Assembly: GCF_905250085.1 (NCBI RefSeq)
Contig: NZ_CAJNOB010000002.1
Span: 1-64,000 of the forward strand
Source of the DNA: Candidatus Methylacidithermus pantelleriae
Lineage (GTDB): Bacteria > Verrucomicrobiota > Verrucomicrobiia > Methylacidiphilales > Methylacidiphilaceae
DNA: 64,000 bases
Direction: 5' to 3'
Made by a program: the position numbers and the translations under genes. The notes under the pieces were generated by a model. It ran no database searches, was not told the DNA's origin, and worked only from the letters and a program-made list of their open reading frames with translations. Of the stretch, positions 18,596 to 29,875 are shown in pieces. The stretch's first letter is position 1. Each line of letters begins with the position of its first letter.

Positions 18596-19720
18596 TCGCA
18601 GGTATGCGAACGGGATCCACTACCTAGAGCTTTGAGCTTCCTCTTGCGAAGATCGCATCCCTCACTCAAGCGACTTGCCTACTCCGGCGCAGGCCTCAGG
18701 GATCTCTTTGCACGCATCACCAAAAAAATGGCTTTGGCTTGCTCCTGGCTCTTGCCATTTAGATTCCATCCGATCCGACGAACATCCACTAGATTGCCCA
18801 ACCGGTCCGTTTCGACCAGCCCTAGATGATCCTCGTCTACGTCGATCCCGACCGATCTGGCAACGCGGCGTGTCACCCGAAAAATGGGTCCGCGGCTCGA
18901 CCCTGGCCAACACCCCGCCACCCTTTTCTATCCCGCACGAAGCGGTACCTTAGCGGGGATCCCCCCGTTTCCAAACGAGTTCCCCCCTGTCTTGGTTGTC
19001 CTGCTGACGATCCGCCTGGCGCCGGGGAGCGCCTGGAGGATCGCCTCCTCGCCGTAGGGCAAGCGCACGCCCTTTAAAAACCACGTATTGGCTCGGGCTC
19101 GCCCGTCCGTCCCGCAGTCGCAACCGCAAAAGCCGATAGACTCCCGTCGAGGGATACCGTGGCTTGCCAGGACCGGGCCGGGCGGTCCTCTCCTTCGACC
19201 CAAGCACAAGAGAACTGGCTCCTCCGCTCCGGCTTGCCAATCTCCTTCTTTCCAAGGCGGTGTAATCGGCGTAGGCGTTCTTCCAAGGGCAACTTTTTAG
19301 GGGAAGAGGCGGCGCGAACCGAGAGAGACGCGCCCGCTCGGCACTCCTGATCGGCCGGGAGCGCGTCAAGCCTGGCCCGCAGGGTGGTTAGCCGCCACTT
19401 TGTTATCCAAAACGTCCGGTTCCGGCCTCTTTTCCTCAAGCTTCCGGATGACCGTTTCGATTCTCCGGATCGGCTCCTTAGCTTCCTTCATTAGCTGCGG
19501 CTGTCTTCCACCAATCGAAGCAATCTTTCCTTCGAGCGCGAGCCAGAGGGCATGGAAGTTTCGGGCGTCCAAGCCAAACTGCGGCAGGAAGGATAGCTTA
19601 CATTTCTTGAGCGAAACCCCAGGCTAACTCTGGCAGAAAAAACTCCGCTCCACCGGCCAGCAGAGCGCCGCATCGGTGTTGAGCAACGCCCCCCTTGCTC
19701 GGGCGTCACCCGCAGCCCCC
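18596..19720 (-). pseudogene. N-terminal part of TnpB-related gene, IS607-like copy 1
   Basis: Minus-strand pieces in shifting frames run in order: LDARNFHALWLALEGKIASIG (in two frames near 19560), KLEEKRPEPDVL, LRARLDALPADQE, RRSQFSCAWVEGEDRPARS, then VTRRVARSVGIDVDEDHLGLVETDRLGNLVDVRRI near 18880-18790. The GVDVNEDH block begins the RuvC-like domain of proteins annotated as TnpB-related accessory proteins. The same blocks occur at 42890-43900. Multiple frameshifts and stops make it dead. The gene is cut here by the IS1634-type element; its remainder is at 16256-16824. Confidence 0.75.
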
Positions 19721-20115
19721 TCGGGTAAATGAAAAGAGAGAGTTTGCTTGTGCCATCGCTTCGAGCCTCTTCTTGGAACGCTTCTGCGCGGATTTCTTCT
19801 CCGGAAAGCCTCCCACACAATGAAAGGATCTTCCCATGCAGGTCATGCACGATATCGCCCGTCTTCCCATTGGGACCCACCACAAGGATAGATCGACTCT
19901 GCGCGGCCAATGCCACTTCCTGGCATTCGAAACCGGAACGCATCAGCCGGTAGCGCTACTCGACCAGGATGACGCCGACCTTCGAATCACCCACCTGCCC
20001 TACGAGCCCTCTGCGACGCGTGTTCACCGCGGAGCCGAGGTCCTTAACGGCCCTGACGATCCGCAACTTTTTGCTTGAGAGCCAACTCGGAGAACCCAAG
20101 CCAATTGTCTCTCTC
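19721..20115 (-). pseudogene. Serine recombinase (IS607-type TnpA) remnant, copy 1
   Basis: The minus strand reads RRRGLVGQVGDSKVGVILVE, a stop (TAG), RYRLMRSGFECQEVALAAQ, SRSILVV and HDLHGKILSLCGRL. This follows the IS607 resolvase pattern VVVEHRDRLxRFGFEYLE, then RxxVVVD, then DLVxDLxEVxxSFxARLYG. The N-terminal catalytic Ser region is not found. The stop falls at the residue after VE. The same order and the same stop occur in the second copy at 43966-44345. Sequence similarity between copies ends near 20115. Confidence 0.7.
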
Positions 20116-20363
20116 TTGATTCTCATTCCCTGCCATGAATAACCTTAAGTGTCCCTATCCTGTTTAGACTTTGGCAACCCCTGCTCCGATGAGACGCGTG
20201 GAGCATCCCCCCGAATCACGCCATTTTGCGGTAGACCTCCTTTCCAACAGGGCACTTTTCTCTTTGCCCCGTTCGCTCGAAGACCGGCACGTACAACGGT
20301 GAAACAAGTTAGGGCTACATTTTTTTGCGAGGCCGTGCCAGTTGTGCCATCATTCTCAATACC

Positions 20364-20732
20364 GTGATTCGAGTCAAACGGGTGTACGATCCCCCGGATC
20401 CGGCCGATGGTGTGCGAGTTTTGGTCGATCGGGTCTGGCCAAGAGGCCTAAAGAGAACCGAGCTGCAGCTGGATTATTGGTTTCCCGAAGTAGCTCCCAG
20501 TTCTCCATTACGAAAGTGGTTTGGGCACGACCCCACGAAATGGGAAGAATTCCGGCAGCGATATCAAAAGGAGTTAGAATCAGAAGAGAAAAAAGGCGTT
20601 CTTACCAAGCTTCTTCATTGGGCAAAGTCAGGGTCCCTCACGCTTCTCTACTCGGCGCGCGATCCCAAGCACAATCAAGCGCTGGTATTACGGGATTTTT
20701 TGCGGCAAAAACTTGAGCGTGGTAACCCGTAG
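20364..20732 (+). CDS. DUF488 family protein
   Basis: A 122-residue protein beginning IRVKRVYDPPDPADGVRVLVDR at GTG 20364. It has the family landmarks VDRVWPRGLKR, the KWFGHDPTKWEEF block and the C-terminal LTLLYSARDPKHNQA. DUF488 proteins are small, widespread and of unknown function. The GTG is preferred to an upstream in-frame start because the conserved part begins at once after it. It runs toward cbbY, converging with the Calvin operon. Confidence 0.85.
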   Translation: MIRVKRVYDPPDPADGVRVLVDRVWPRGLKRTELQLDYWFPEVAPSSPLRKWFGHDPTKWEEFRQRYQKELESEEKKGVLTKLLHWAKSGSLTLLYSARDPKHNQALVLRDFLRQKLERGNP

Positions 20733-20757
20733 TCCCTCTCATGGGCTTTTTTCTCCT

Positions 20758-21480
20758 TTAGTCCCGGTGCTTCAGCGCCGCTTCAGGAAAACAAAGCCTC
20801 TCGAGAAGGTCAATCGTCAAGGGTTCTAAGGTTCCTACCACGAGAACCGCACCGGGAAAGCCACTCCCAAAAGTGTAATCGTTATAAACGATCGCGCATC
20901 GAATCCCGGCGTTTCGAGCTGCCTCCAAACCCTGCGGGGAATCCTCCAAAGCCAGCACCTCATCCGGGGACAGCTTGAAAAGTTCTAGACATCTGCGGTA
21001 AAGCGGCGAATCCAGTGCCCCTTTCATCCCGGACTCCTTCCCCAGGACCGGGCAAAAAAAGGAAGCCCATTGAGGCAATCGAGCTCGCAAAAGAGCCCAA
21101 ATCTGTGCTTCATCCGAAGTCGAAACGATCCCTAGGTACATGCGCCGGCTCACGGCCTGCTCTATCAAGCGGGCCACCCCGGGACGAAGCGACAAACGAG
21201 GAACGTATTTGTTAATATAAAGTTCCCTTTTCACCGTGGCCACGCGGCGCGCCTCTTCATCCAGGCGCTCGGTGTCCCATTGAGGAAAAACCGATTGGAG
21301 CGCATGCCGAATCCGCAAGTAATTTCCCGGAATGGCCAGAAGCTTTTGAAACTCCTCCCAACTCCATCGTATGGGAAAACCACATTGCTCAAACGCCTCA
21401 TTACAAGCCGGTAAATGGCCCTCTTTTTCCGTCTCCGCTAGCGTGCCATCCACATCAAAAATGATCCCTTTGAGCGACAT
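20758..21480 (-). CDS. cbbY: HAD-type sugar phosphatase, probable CbbY
   Basis: A 240-residue HAD-superfamily hydrolase. The nucleophile motif FDVDGTLAETE (Asp9, Asp11), a Ser/Thr motif IVSTSDEAQ, and the metal-binding LALEDSPQGLEAA are present, with a helical cap between residues 15 and 85. In red-type RuBisCO clusters CbbY removes xylulose-1,5-bisphosphate, a misfire product that inhibits the enzyme. The placement as the last gene of this cbb operon supports that role. A phosphoglycolate phosphatase role is the main alternative. Confidence 0.82.
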   Translation of the reverse strand: MSLKGIIFDVDGTLAETEKEGHLPACNEAFEQCGFPIRWSWEEFQKLLAIPGNYLRIRHALQSVFPQWDTERLDEEARRVATVKRELYINKYVPRLSLRPGVARLIEQAVSRRMYLGIVSTSDEAQIWALLRARLPQWASFFCPVLGKESGMKGALDSPLYRRCLELFKLSPDEVLALEDSPQGLEAARNAGIRCAIVYNDYTFGSGFPGAVLVVGTLEPLTIDLLERLCFPEAALKHRD

Positions 21481-21539
21481 CTCCCCTCTTTGTCTTCCGA
21501 GAAGTTAACCCCGTTTCCACCGGGATTCCCATTCCCCCT

Positions 21540-22229
21540 TTACCGAGCTTGACACAACCGATCCAATTCTTCCTGGCTAACTGCATACGGTTCCGTGGTC
21601 TCGATGATCCACGATGAAAACGAGCGCAAGGGAAGACCCAGGAGAGCACAGTGCAAAAGTGCTCGTACGTACTTATGAAGCACGATAAGGAAGGGCCCTT
21701 GCGGACCCTGTTCCCAAAGTTTCGCAACCGCTCGCACGATCCTTTCCTGCGCCTGCCAGACAGGTTCCGTCGAGCCGGGCGGCAAGGGAAATTGCGAAGG
21801 ATCCTCTAGCCATCGCGCATACGGCGAAGCGGAATCCTCCAGAAGATCTTGACTCCTTTTTCCTTCCCATTCCCCAAGATCTATTTCTCGAAGGTCGTCA
21901 CAAACCACGAGCCCAATCCCGAGTCCTTTTGCGTAGAGCTCCGCTGTCTCTTTTCCCCGAGAAAGCGGGCTACAGGCGACCCATCGCAGCCCCAAAGAAC
22001 GCAGCTTGGCGAGGTTCTCTCGAGCCTCTTGCCGCCCCTCCTCGCACAGGGGAACGTCGGTGAGCCCCTGGATCCGACCTTCCAAATTCCAGCGGGTCTT
22101 ACAGTGGCGAACGATATAGAGGGGAGCTTCCACTGGCCCGTTGCGAGATAGCTGAACCTTCCCCACACGCTGAAGCCAAAGACTTTTTCGCTTTCGGACC
22201 CTAGTGCCCCGCCCCCGCAAGCCGGTCAA
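21540..22229 (-). CDS. Histidine-phosphatase superfamily protein (phosphoglycerate-mutase-like)
   Basis: A protein of up to 229 residues of the histidine phosphatase fold. The active-site motif reads [12 protein letters not shown], where the usual form is RHGET; the second histidine is in [12 protein letters not shown] rather than SHGG. The acidic proton donor region [11 protein letters not shown] is normal. The longest frame overlaps tkt by 29 bases; a GTG at 22133 ([10 protein letters not shown]) is an alternative start. In this operon it could be a phosphoglycerate mutase or a sugar/phosphoglycolate phosphatase; the changed motif prevents a firm call. Confidence 0.8.
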   Translation of the reverse strand: MTGLRGRGTRVRKRKSLWLQRVGKVQLSRNGPVEAPLYIVRHCKTRWNLEGRIQGLTDVPLCEEGRQEARENLAKLRSLGLRWVACSPLSRGKETAELYAKGLGIGLVVCDDLREIDLGEWEGKRSQDLLEDSASPYARWLEDPSQFPLPPGSTEPVWQAQERIVRAVAKLWEQGPQGPFLIVLHKYVRALLHCALLGLPLRSFSSWIIETTEPYAVSQEELDRLCQAR

Positions 22230-24228
22230 GACACGCTTTCACCGCTTCCACCACACGTGCTGGCGTGATCCCAAGCTTTTCGTAAACCACCTTGTAAGGG
22301 GCCGAAGCGCCAAAACGGTCTAGCCCAACGATCTCGCCATCCAGTCCGACATACCGCCGCCACGGCCAGCTGCGAGCAGCCTCGACGGCCACCCGAGCCC
22401 GAATCCTTGGGGGAAGAACACTCTCTCGATAGGAACGGGGCTGTTCTTCGAAAAGTTCCCAACAGGGCATGGAAACCACTCGCACCCCAATCCCCTCGGC
22501 ACGGAGCAACTCCCGTGCGGAAAGGGCAACGTGGACCTCCGACCCGCTGGCGAGCAAAATGGCTCGAAAGTCCGCATCCTCAACCAAAATATAAGCCCCT
22601 CGAACCGCTCCTTCCTGCGCAGCCAGTTGAGAACGATCCAATACGGGAACGGCTTGGCGGGTCAACACCAAGGCAACCGGGCCTTCCCTGCGGGTAAGAG
22701 CGATCTTCCAGCCAACCACCGTTTCCGTGGCATCCGCCGGTCGAAATACCCAAAGGTTAGGGATAGCCCGCAAGCTTGCCAGATGTTCCACCGGTTGATG
22801 GGTAGGACCATCCTCTCCAAGCCCGATACTGTCATGAGTAAAGACATAGATGACTGGAAGCTTCATCAGAGCCGCCAGTCGAATCGAAGGCCTCATGTAG
22901 TCGGAAAAGACCAGAAACGTGCCGCCATAGGGGCGAATGCCGCCATGCAAACAAAGTCCATTGAGGATAGCCCCCATGGCATGTTCCCGGACTCCAAAAT
23001 GAATGTAGCGCCCCGAAAAATCATCACGCCGGATAGCCTTTTCCCCCTTGGGTTGGGTGTTATTACTGGGGGTAAGGTCCCCCGAGCCTCCAATCAAATT
23101 GGGGATCCGAGGAAAGATAGCCGAAAGAACCGCACCGGAAGCCGCCCTTGTTGCCAGAGGAGCCTGCGGAGAAAAGCTGGGCAGCTCTCGATCCCAATCC
23201 GGACTCAGCTCTCCCTGCCAGATGGCCTCCCAAAGCCGCGCCAGTTCCGGAAAAGCCTGGCGATATCGCAAGTAAAGCTCGTTCCACTCTTTATGTCTCT
23301 GCCGACCCCGTTCGGCCGCTTGCCGGAAAAACTCCTTAGCTTCCTCCGGGACATAAAACTCCTCCTGCGGTAAGCCGAGTCGCTCCTTGGCCAGTTTGAC
23401 TTCTTCTACACCTAAGGGTTCCCCATGCGCCTTGGCTGAATCTTGCCGGTTGGGACTCCCAAACCCAATGTGGGTCCTGCAGGCGATAAGCGACGGCCGG
23501 GCCGTTTCCCGCCGCGCGCTTTCTAAAGCCGCCTCCACAGCTTCGGGGTCGTGTCCATCGACCCGCTGAGTATGCCATCCGTATGCGGCGAAACGCATCA
23601 AAACATCTTCGGAAAAGGCTAGTTCTGTAGGCCCGTCAATCGTCACCCTATTGTCATCATAAAGGACCACGAGTTTCCCTAAGCCGAGATGACCAGCCAG
23701 GGAGGCTGCCTCGTGTGAGATCCCCTCCATAAGGTCTCCATCACTGGCAATCACGTAGGTCCAGTGATCGACGATAGGAAAACCGGGCCGGTTAAAGTGC
23801 GTCGCCAGCCAGCGCTCCGCCAGGGCTATCCCGACAGCATTTCCGAATCCCTGGCCCAAGGGTCCGGTTGTCGTCTCCACTCCCGGAGTTAACCCATACT
23901 CCGGATGGCCGGGCGTGCGGCTTCCCCATTGCCGAAACCGTTGGATCTCTTCCAGAGGAAGATCAAACCCGCACAGGTGCAAAAGACCGTAAAGGAGCAT
24001 GCACCCATGCCCCGCAGAAAGAATAAACCGGTCTCGGTCTGGCCACTGGGGATCGGAGGGATCAAAGGAGAGAAACCGGCCCCAAAGGACAACCGCCACG
24101 TCTGCCATGCCCATCGGCATCCCGGGGTGACCCGAGTTGGCACGCTGGACCGCATCCATGGCTAAACCGCGGAGAGTATTGGCGGCGATCCGGCGTAGCC
24201 GCCCAATTTCTGCTGTTGCTCCTTTCAT
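22201..24228 (-). CDS. tkt: Transketolase
   Basis: A thiamine-diphosphate enzyme moving two-carbon units between sugar phosphates; in the Calvin cycle it makes xylulose-5-P, ribose-5-P and erythrose-4-P. Length is 675 residues. Seen: [15 protein letters not shown] near the N-terminus, [18 protein letters not shown], the TPP motif [16 protein letters not shown] ending near the DDN of [13 protein letters not shown], and the C-terminal QGEL-like pyrimidine domain with [14 protein letters not shown] and [16 protein letters not shown]. All are standard. It sits 37 bases downstream of the phosphoribulokinase gene. Confidence 0.96.
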   Translation of the reverse strand: MKGATAEIGRLRRIAANTLRGLAMDAVQRANSGHPGMPMGMADVAVVLWGRFLSFDPSDPQWPDRDRFILSAGHGCMLLYGLLHLCGFDLPLEEIQRFRQWGSRTPGHPEYGLTPGVETTTGPLGQGFGNAVGIALAERWLATHFNRPGFPIVDHWTYVIASDGDLMEGISHEAASLAGHLGLGKLVVLYDDNRVTIDGPTELAFSEDVLMRFAAYGWHTQRVDGHDPEAVEAALESARRETARPSLIACRTHIGFGSPNRQDSAKAHGEPLGVEEVKLAKERLGLPQEEFYVPEEAKEFFRQAAERGRQRHKEWNELYLRYRQAFPELARLWEAIWQGELSPDWDRELPSFSPQAPLATRAASGAVLSAIFPRIPNLIGGSGDLTPSNNTQPKGEKAIRRDDFSGRYIHFGVREHAMGAILNGLCLHGGIRPYGGTFLVFSDYMRPSIRLAALMKLPVIYVFTHDSIGLGEDGPTHQPVEHLASLRAIPNLWVFRPADATETVVGWKIALTRREGPVALVLTRQAVPVLDRSQLAAQEGAVRGAYILVEDADFRAILLASGSEVHVALSARELLRAEGIGVRVVSMPCWELFEEQPRSYRESVLPPRIRARVAVEAARSWPWRRYVGLDGEIVGLDRFGASAPYKVVYEKLGITPARVVEAVKACLDRLAGAGH

Positions 24229-24265
24229 GTTCCAAAAGGAAGGTTCCTCGGGTTAGCCCACGGTC

Positions 24266-25285
24266 CTACTCGTGGTTAACCGAGGTCCCGACAAACGCGC
24301 GCTGTCGCCGCAACATCCGCAAGGCATCCACGGGAGGCGCGTAGGGAACCTGCGCGTTCTCTTCATAGGCTCGAAGCAGATGATAGGCTAGCAAAAGCTG
24401 CGTTAAAGCCAGCGGGTGGCTTCTCCGTTTTTCCCCCCGGTCGACATAGACCCCCAAGCCGTCGGTCTGCAAAGGAGGGACCCCGGGGGGTAAATGCTTC
24501 CAAATCGTTTCCTCGAGCTTGGTCGCCTCTTCATCACTGACATTCCCATCAATTTCTAAAACGTCTACCGGACGATGGGTGTCCCTGGCTAATTCCAGAC
24601 GGATGGCGGAACGACCACCAGGAGGAGTGTCAAACAAATAGCTCAAATCCGGATGGGGGATGGTGGGGCGAAGGATCAACCGAACGTTCAAGTGCCCATC
24701 GCTTTCCCCAGGCCTGGCCCCCTCCGATGGATAAAACCGCACCACAATGTCCGCAAAAGCCCGTTGGGGACGAATGAAAGCCTGCGAATCATGTTCCCGT
24801 AATTCGAGTTCTTTAAGAACTTGTTCAGCGGTATATCCCCGCTTGGACGTGTCTCTCCGGATTTTCCACAGCCGGCGCAAATCCTCCGGGGGATCCAAAT
24901 ACACCTTAACATCGTAAAACTGCCGCATGACGGAAGTATAAAAACAAAGAAGCCCCTCCACGATGACAAACTGGCGAGGCACGACATACTCCGGACGGAC
25001 CAGGGTACCGTTGGAATGGTCATAAACCGGTTTGAGAATCGGTTGCCCGTAGTGTAGCCGTTCCAAATGCTGCTCGAAAATGTCCAGATAGTTACAGTCC
25101 GGATGAAGGGCAGTGATGCCAATTTGAGCCCGTTCCTTGCGATCATACTTGTGGTAATCGTCAGCACAGATTGCGGTTACCCGCTCTGGGCCCAGCACTT
25201 CCACAAGCCCATCGGTCAACGTGGACTTACCTGCCGCGCTATCTCCCACAATGCCAAGAAGAATAGGTCGTCCCACGAAGGTCAT
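24266..25285 (-). CDS. prk: Phosphoribulokinase
   Basis: It phosphorylates ribulose-5-phosphate with ATP to make the RuBisCO substrate. Length is 339 residues. The P-loop GIVGDSAAGKST is at residues 11-22; CADDYHKYDR and PVYDHSNGT are substrate-binding blocks. Sequence and size resemble the longer class II (cyanobacterial/plant-like) kinases more than the roughly 290-residue proteobacterial class I. AAAAGGA lies eight to ten bases before ATG 25285. It belongs to the cbb operon between cbbX and tkt. Confidence 0.94.
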   Translation of the reverse strand: MTFVGRPILLGIVGDSAAGKSTLTDGLVEVLGPERVTAICADDYHKYDRKERAQIGITALHPDCNYLDIFEQHLERLHYGQPILKPVYDHSNGTLVRPEYVVPRQFVIVEGLLCFYTSVMRQFYDVKVYLDPPEDLRRLWKIRRDTSKRGYTAEQVLKELELREHDSQAFIRPQRAFADIVVRFYPSEGARPGESDGHLNVRLILRPTIPHPDLSYLFDTPPGGRSAIRLELARDTHRPVDVLEIDGNVSDEEATKLEETIWKHLPPGVPPLQTDGLGVYVDRGEKRRSHPLALTQLLLAYHLLRAYEENAQVPYAPPVDALRMLRRQRAFVGTSVNHE

Positions 25286-25311
25286 CTCAGTCCTTTTCTT
25301 TTTTCTAGGGT

Positions 25312-26274
25312 TTAGGAAGCCGCTGTGACTTCCATTGCCTCCTTAAATACCCGGCTCTGACGCACGTCGGACTCGTCGATCCGCATCAGTTCCTCCCGGT
25401 TTACAAGCCCTCCTTGCCGCAAGAGCCGATTGGCCTGACGAAGTTTGATCCGGTCAAGGGCATTACGCACACTGCGCCCGTAGGAAAAATAGGGTTGCTT
25501 CATCCGTAAAACCAGATACTCGCGAAAGGCTTCCCGGGAACGTTCATCAAAGAAGTAATTTTGCTGTTGGAGCATAAGTTCGGCAATCGCCATAAGCTCT
25601 TCCACTGTGTACTCAGGAAAATCAATATGATGGGCAATCCGTGAGTGCATTCCAGGATTGGCCTGGAAAAAAACATCCATCTTCTCCTTGTACCCTGCTA
25701 AAATCACCACAAGATCGTCTCGTTTCTCCTCCATCCCCTGGAGCAGCATCTCAATGGCCTCTTGCCCGTAGTCCCTCTCATTTTCTGGGCGATACAGGTA
25801 ATAGGCCTCATCGATGAAGAGGACCCCTCCAGTCGCTCTTTTCAAAACCTCCTTGGTTTTCGGCGCGGTATGCCCAACGTATTGCCCCACAAGATCCTCG
25901 CGCGTAGCAACCACCAGGTGCCCCTTTCGGATATAACCCAGCCGGTGCAAGATGGACGCCATCCTGAGCGCAACCGTAGTCTTTCCGGTACCCGGCTTTC
26001 CCGTAAAGCACATGTGCAAAGTCGGTCGTTCCGTATCAATCCCGAATTTTTCACGTAATTTGGCAACGAGAAGACTTGCTGCAATCTCTCCAATTCTGGT
26101 TTTAACGGGTTTAAGCCCAACAAGCTCTCGGTCTAGCTGACGTAAAATTTCCTCAATTCCGGACTCTCGGTAGGCAGCATCTAGATCCACAAGGCCCGAC
26201 TCGCTGATCATTTCCTTCTCCGAACCCAAGAGTCCGACCACCGCACCAGATGCGGCCTCTTCATGGACCACCAT
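25312..26274 (-). CDS. cbbX: Red-type RuBisCO activase CbbX
   Basis: CbbX is an AAA+ ring that pulls on the RuBisCO large-subunit C-terminus to release inhibitory sugar phosphates. Length is 320 residues. Walker A GKPGTGKTT is at 92-100 and Walker B is in GGVLFIDEAYYLYRP. The pore-region RKGHLVVATREDLVGQYVG and the YGRSVRNALDR arginine-finger block are present. AGGAGGGAG directly precedes ATG 26274. Its place just after cbbS is standard for red-type operons. Confidence 0.95.
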   Translation of the reverse strand: MVVHEEAASGAVVGLLGSEKEMISESGLVDLDAAYRESGIEEILRQLDRELVGLKPVKTRIGEIAASLLVAKLREKFGIDTERPTLHMCFTGKPGTGKTTVALRMASILHRLGYIRKGHLVVATREDLVGQYVGHTAPKTKEVLKRATGGVLFIDEAYYLYRPENERDYGQEAIEMLLQGMEEKRDDLVVILAGYKEKMDVFFQANPGMHSRIAHHIDFPEYTVEELMAIAELMLQQQNYFFDERSREAFREYLVLRMKQPYFSYGRSVRNALDRIKLRQANRLLRQGGLVNREELMRIDESDVRQSRVFKEAMEVTAAS

Positions 26275-26371
26275 AACTCCCTCCTATCGATTCTCTCGCC
26301 CGTCTAGACCTATTGACCCGGTCACTGCCTCCCGGCTAGGATTCTCTTCCCTATGGTCTCCAAAAAGGAGG

Positions 26372-26809
26372 TTATCCTACACCCTTCTCGTTCCCCGCAT
26401 ACCCACGCGGACGATCTTTTGCATAGGGATGAAGCGAGTACTTGATCTGCCGATCTTGGTAATCCAACCTCTCCATGCGGAACCCAGGCTCCTCCTTCGG
26501 CCGCTGGACGATAAACGAAAGAAGAATCGTTGCCCTCGTTCGTCGGGAGTCAAAGCCAAGCACCCGAATGTAATGATTCGGGAACTCCCGCCGGCACTGT
26601 GCCAACCTTTCCATCACGGGATCGGCACTGGTAAGATCAAAGAAAGGAAGCCCATACATCTCCCAGTACACGTTGCGCGGGTGGATGTCATCCGTGTGCT
26701 CAATCGAAACCGCCCATCGGTTCCGAATACAATACTCCACCTGCGCCCGGATCTCCTCGTCCGTAAAATCGGGCAAATACGAAAAGGTGCCCTGAGTTAC
26801 TCTGATCAT
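26372..26809 (-). CDS. cbbS: RuBisCO small subunit (red type)
   Basis: The small subunit caps the L8S8 hexadecamer. I use ATG 26809 (MIRVTQGTFSYLPDFTDEEI) because AAGGAG is well placed for it; a GTG 12 bases upstream overlaps that site. Length is 145 residues. TDDIHPRNVYWEMYGLPFFDL is typical, and the C-terminal extension SFIVQRPKEEPGFRMERLD is the longer hairpin tail of red-type small subunits. It lies 33 bases after cbbL. Confidence 0.96.
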   Translation of the reverse strand: MIRVTQGTFSYLPDFTDEEIRAQVEYCIRNRWAVSIEHTDDIHPRNVYWEMYGLPFFDLTSADPVMERLAQCRREFPNHYIRVLGFDSRRTRATILLSFIVQRPKEEPGFRMERLDYQDRQIKYSLHPYAKDRPRGYAGNEKGVG

Positions 26810-26842
26810 AGAAATGCTCACTCCTTGCTCGGGGTTGTCTCT

Positions 26843-28408
<1,566 letters not shown>

Positions 28409-28470
28409 TCAGAGAGACCCACCCCTTGCTCCGCCAAGTGGCCTTTAGGTGCAATCCCTTATATGGCGAA

Positions 28471-29823
28471 TTAGCTTGCAGCTGCAAGCAGTTTTTCAAC
28501 CCCTCGGACCAATTTTTTGTCCATTTCCTCCTGGAAATTGGCAAAATCCCCAATCGCCAGAAGACTGTACAAAGTGTCTAATGCGAGCCTCTGCGGCCAC
28601 GGGCTCTCCCAATCCGGAAGCTTTCCTTTTCGAAGCTCTTGCCATTCGGACTCAGTCGGCGCATAGAAAAAGTCGCCAAACCCAGCCTCCTCAAACCGGT
28701 GGTACAAACGATCGCCGTCGCTAAGCTTCTCATATTCTTGCGTTCTCGCGTAGCTTTCCAAAAATTCCCAAAACTCCGCTTTTACCGTGAAAAGCTCTTC
28801 GATCTTTTCCCGGCTGACCCGTTCCAAAACCCTCGCCGAATATTGTAACCGGTCCGAATAATCAATCTCTGCACAAGACCGAAGCTCTTCCGCTGGGACC
28901 TCCCTTTGAGCAAGAAAATCCTTCAGTACCGTATACGGAGCGGTGTAAATGTCGCACCCAGCCGCCAACACAAACGTCTGCCACCGCCGCATGCTAGCCA
29001 CAATATTTCGTGTCGGTACCCCAAACCGCTGGCGCAACCGGCGAAGCCCCCTCTGGGTGCAAAGGACCACTTGTTCCCCTAACAGCTCCGACCCCAGACC
29101 CTGGCTAAGCCGTCCCATAAAAATGTTGGTCCGCTGAGGTGCCGCCAGGAGCGCCGCAGCCACCACCTGCCGTGTTGAGAAGGTAGCGGTAAAATTGACT
29201 CTGACCCCTTCTTTTTCGAGATCCCTGGCTACCAGAATTGTCTCCGGATGGTCCGGGCAAAAAGCCACCTTCACCAAAGCTCCCGGCACCGACCGAGATA
29301 ACGCCCGTGCAACCTCTTTGGCTGCACTTGGGTTGCCAGCTAATCCCGTATGGAGCTCTAGACTCACTTCCCAAGGCCGATCGGGCCTGTTCCAGGCCGA
29401 TTCAATCTCCCGGCCCAACCGGCCATTAAGGATCGAATAGAGGGCAATGGCAAGCTCCCCGGAACCTAGCGTCGGTTCCCAACGACGGAGATCTTCGGCC
29501 CAGCGTTCAAGCTCGCTTTCCTGGGACGTAACATACCGATCGATCACCTTTGCTACCAGGGGCTGGTTGGTGGTATTCCCATCAAGCTCCCGGTAAAGCC
29601 AGACCGTGCCCCCTTCGTTGCGGGCCACCACAAGATCAGAAAGTTCTCGGAAGTCGGCAGTGTCCGCCCAGATATGTTCCGTTCCAAGAGCCTTAAGAGC
29701 AGAAAGAAGCGGGTGGGAGGTAAATTCCACCCGGGTGAAAGGGGAAGCAGTCTCCCCATCCGTGATCCATTGGGAAAGTTTTTGCGCCAAGCCTTTGCTA
29801 ACTGCGCGTCCGAGCCCTCTCAT
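28471..29823 (-). CDS. tal: Transaldolase
   Basis: A transaldolase exchanging three-carbon units between sugar phosphates. Length is 450 residues from ATG 29823, preferred over the ATG seven bases upstream because AAGGA has proper spacing only for the inner one. Core blocks are the Schiff-base strand VKVAFCPDHPETI, then VNFTATFSTRQVVAAA and TNIFMGRLSQGL; the C-terminal region with FLAQREVPAEEL is helical. At 450 residues it is longer than the classical 320-residue type, with an extended N-terminal region and C-terminal tail. First gene of the cbb operon, it could feed ribulose-monophosphate or pentose-phosphate recycling as well as fixation. Confidence 0.85.
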   Translation of the reverse strand: MRGLGRAVSKGLAQKLSQWITDGETASPFTRVEFTSHPLLSALKALGTEHIWADTADFRELSDLVVARNEGGTVWLYRELDGNTTNQPLVAKVIDRYVTSQESELERWAEDLRRWEPTLGSGELAIALYSILNGRLGREIESAWNRPDRPWEVSLELHTGLAGNPSAAKEVARALSRSVPGALVKVAFCPDHPETILVARDLEKEGVRVNFTATFSTRQVVAAALLAAPQRTNIFMGRLSQGLGSELLGEQVVLCTQRGLRRLRQRFGVPTRNIVASMRRWQTFVLAAGCDIYTAPYTVLKDFLAQREVPAEELRSCAEIDYSDRLQYSARVLERVSREKIEELFTVKAEFWEFLESYARTQEYEKLSDGDRLYHRFEEAGFGDFFYAPTESEWQELRKGKLPDWESPWPQRLALDTLYSLLAIGDFANFQEEMDKKLVRGVEKLLAAAS

Positions 29824-29846
29824 GCGTTCCATCCTTTTTGTATTAC

Positions 29847-29875
29847 ATTCTAGTCTTCCAAAAGGAAGCCACCAA
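29847..29875 (-). promoter_or_regulatory. Predicted promoter of the cbb operon with inverted repeat in the spacer
   Basis: On the minus strand, TTGGTG (29870-29875) and TAGAAT (29847-29852) are separated by exactly 17 bases. The spacer holds a perfect inverted repeat CTTCC-TTTT-GGAAG. It lies 24 bases upstream of the tal start codon. Spacing and hexamers fit a sigma-70-type promoter; the spacer repeat could bind a regulator. Confidence 0.5.

Noticed and set aside
22531-23373. Plus-strand frame antisense to tkt
   Set aside because: Shadow of transketolase codons; protein is basic and patternless.
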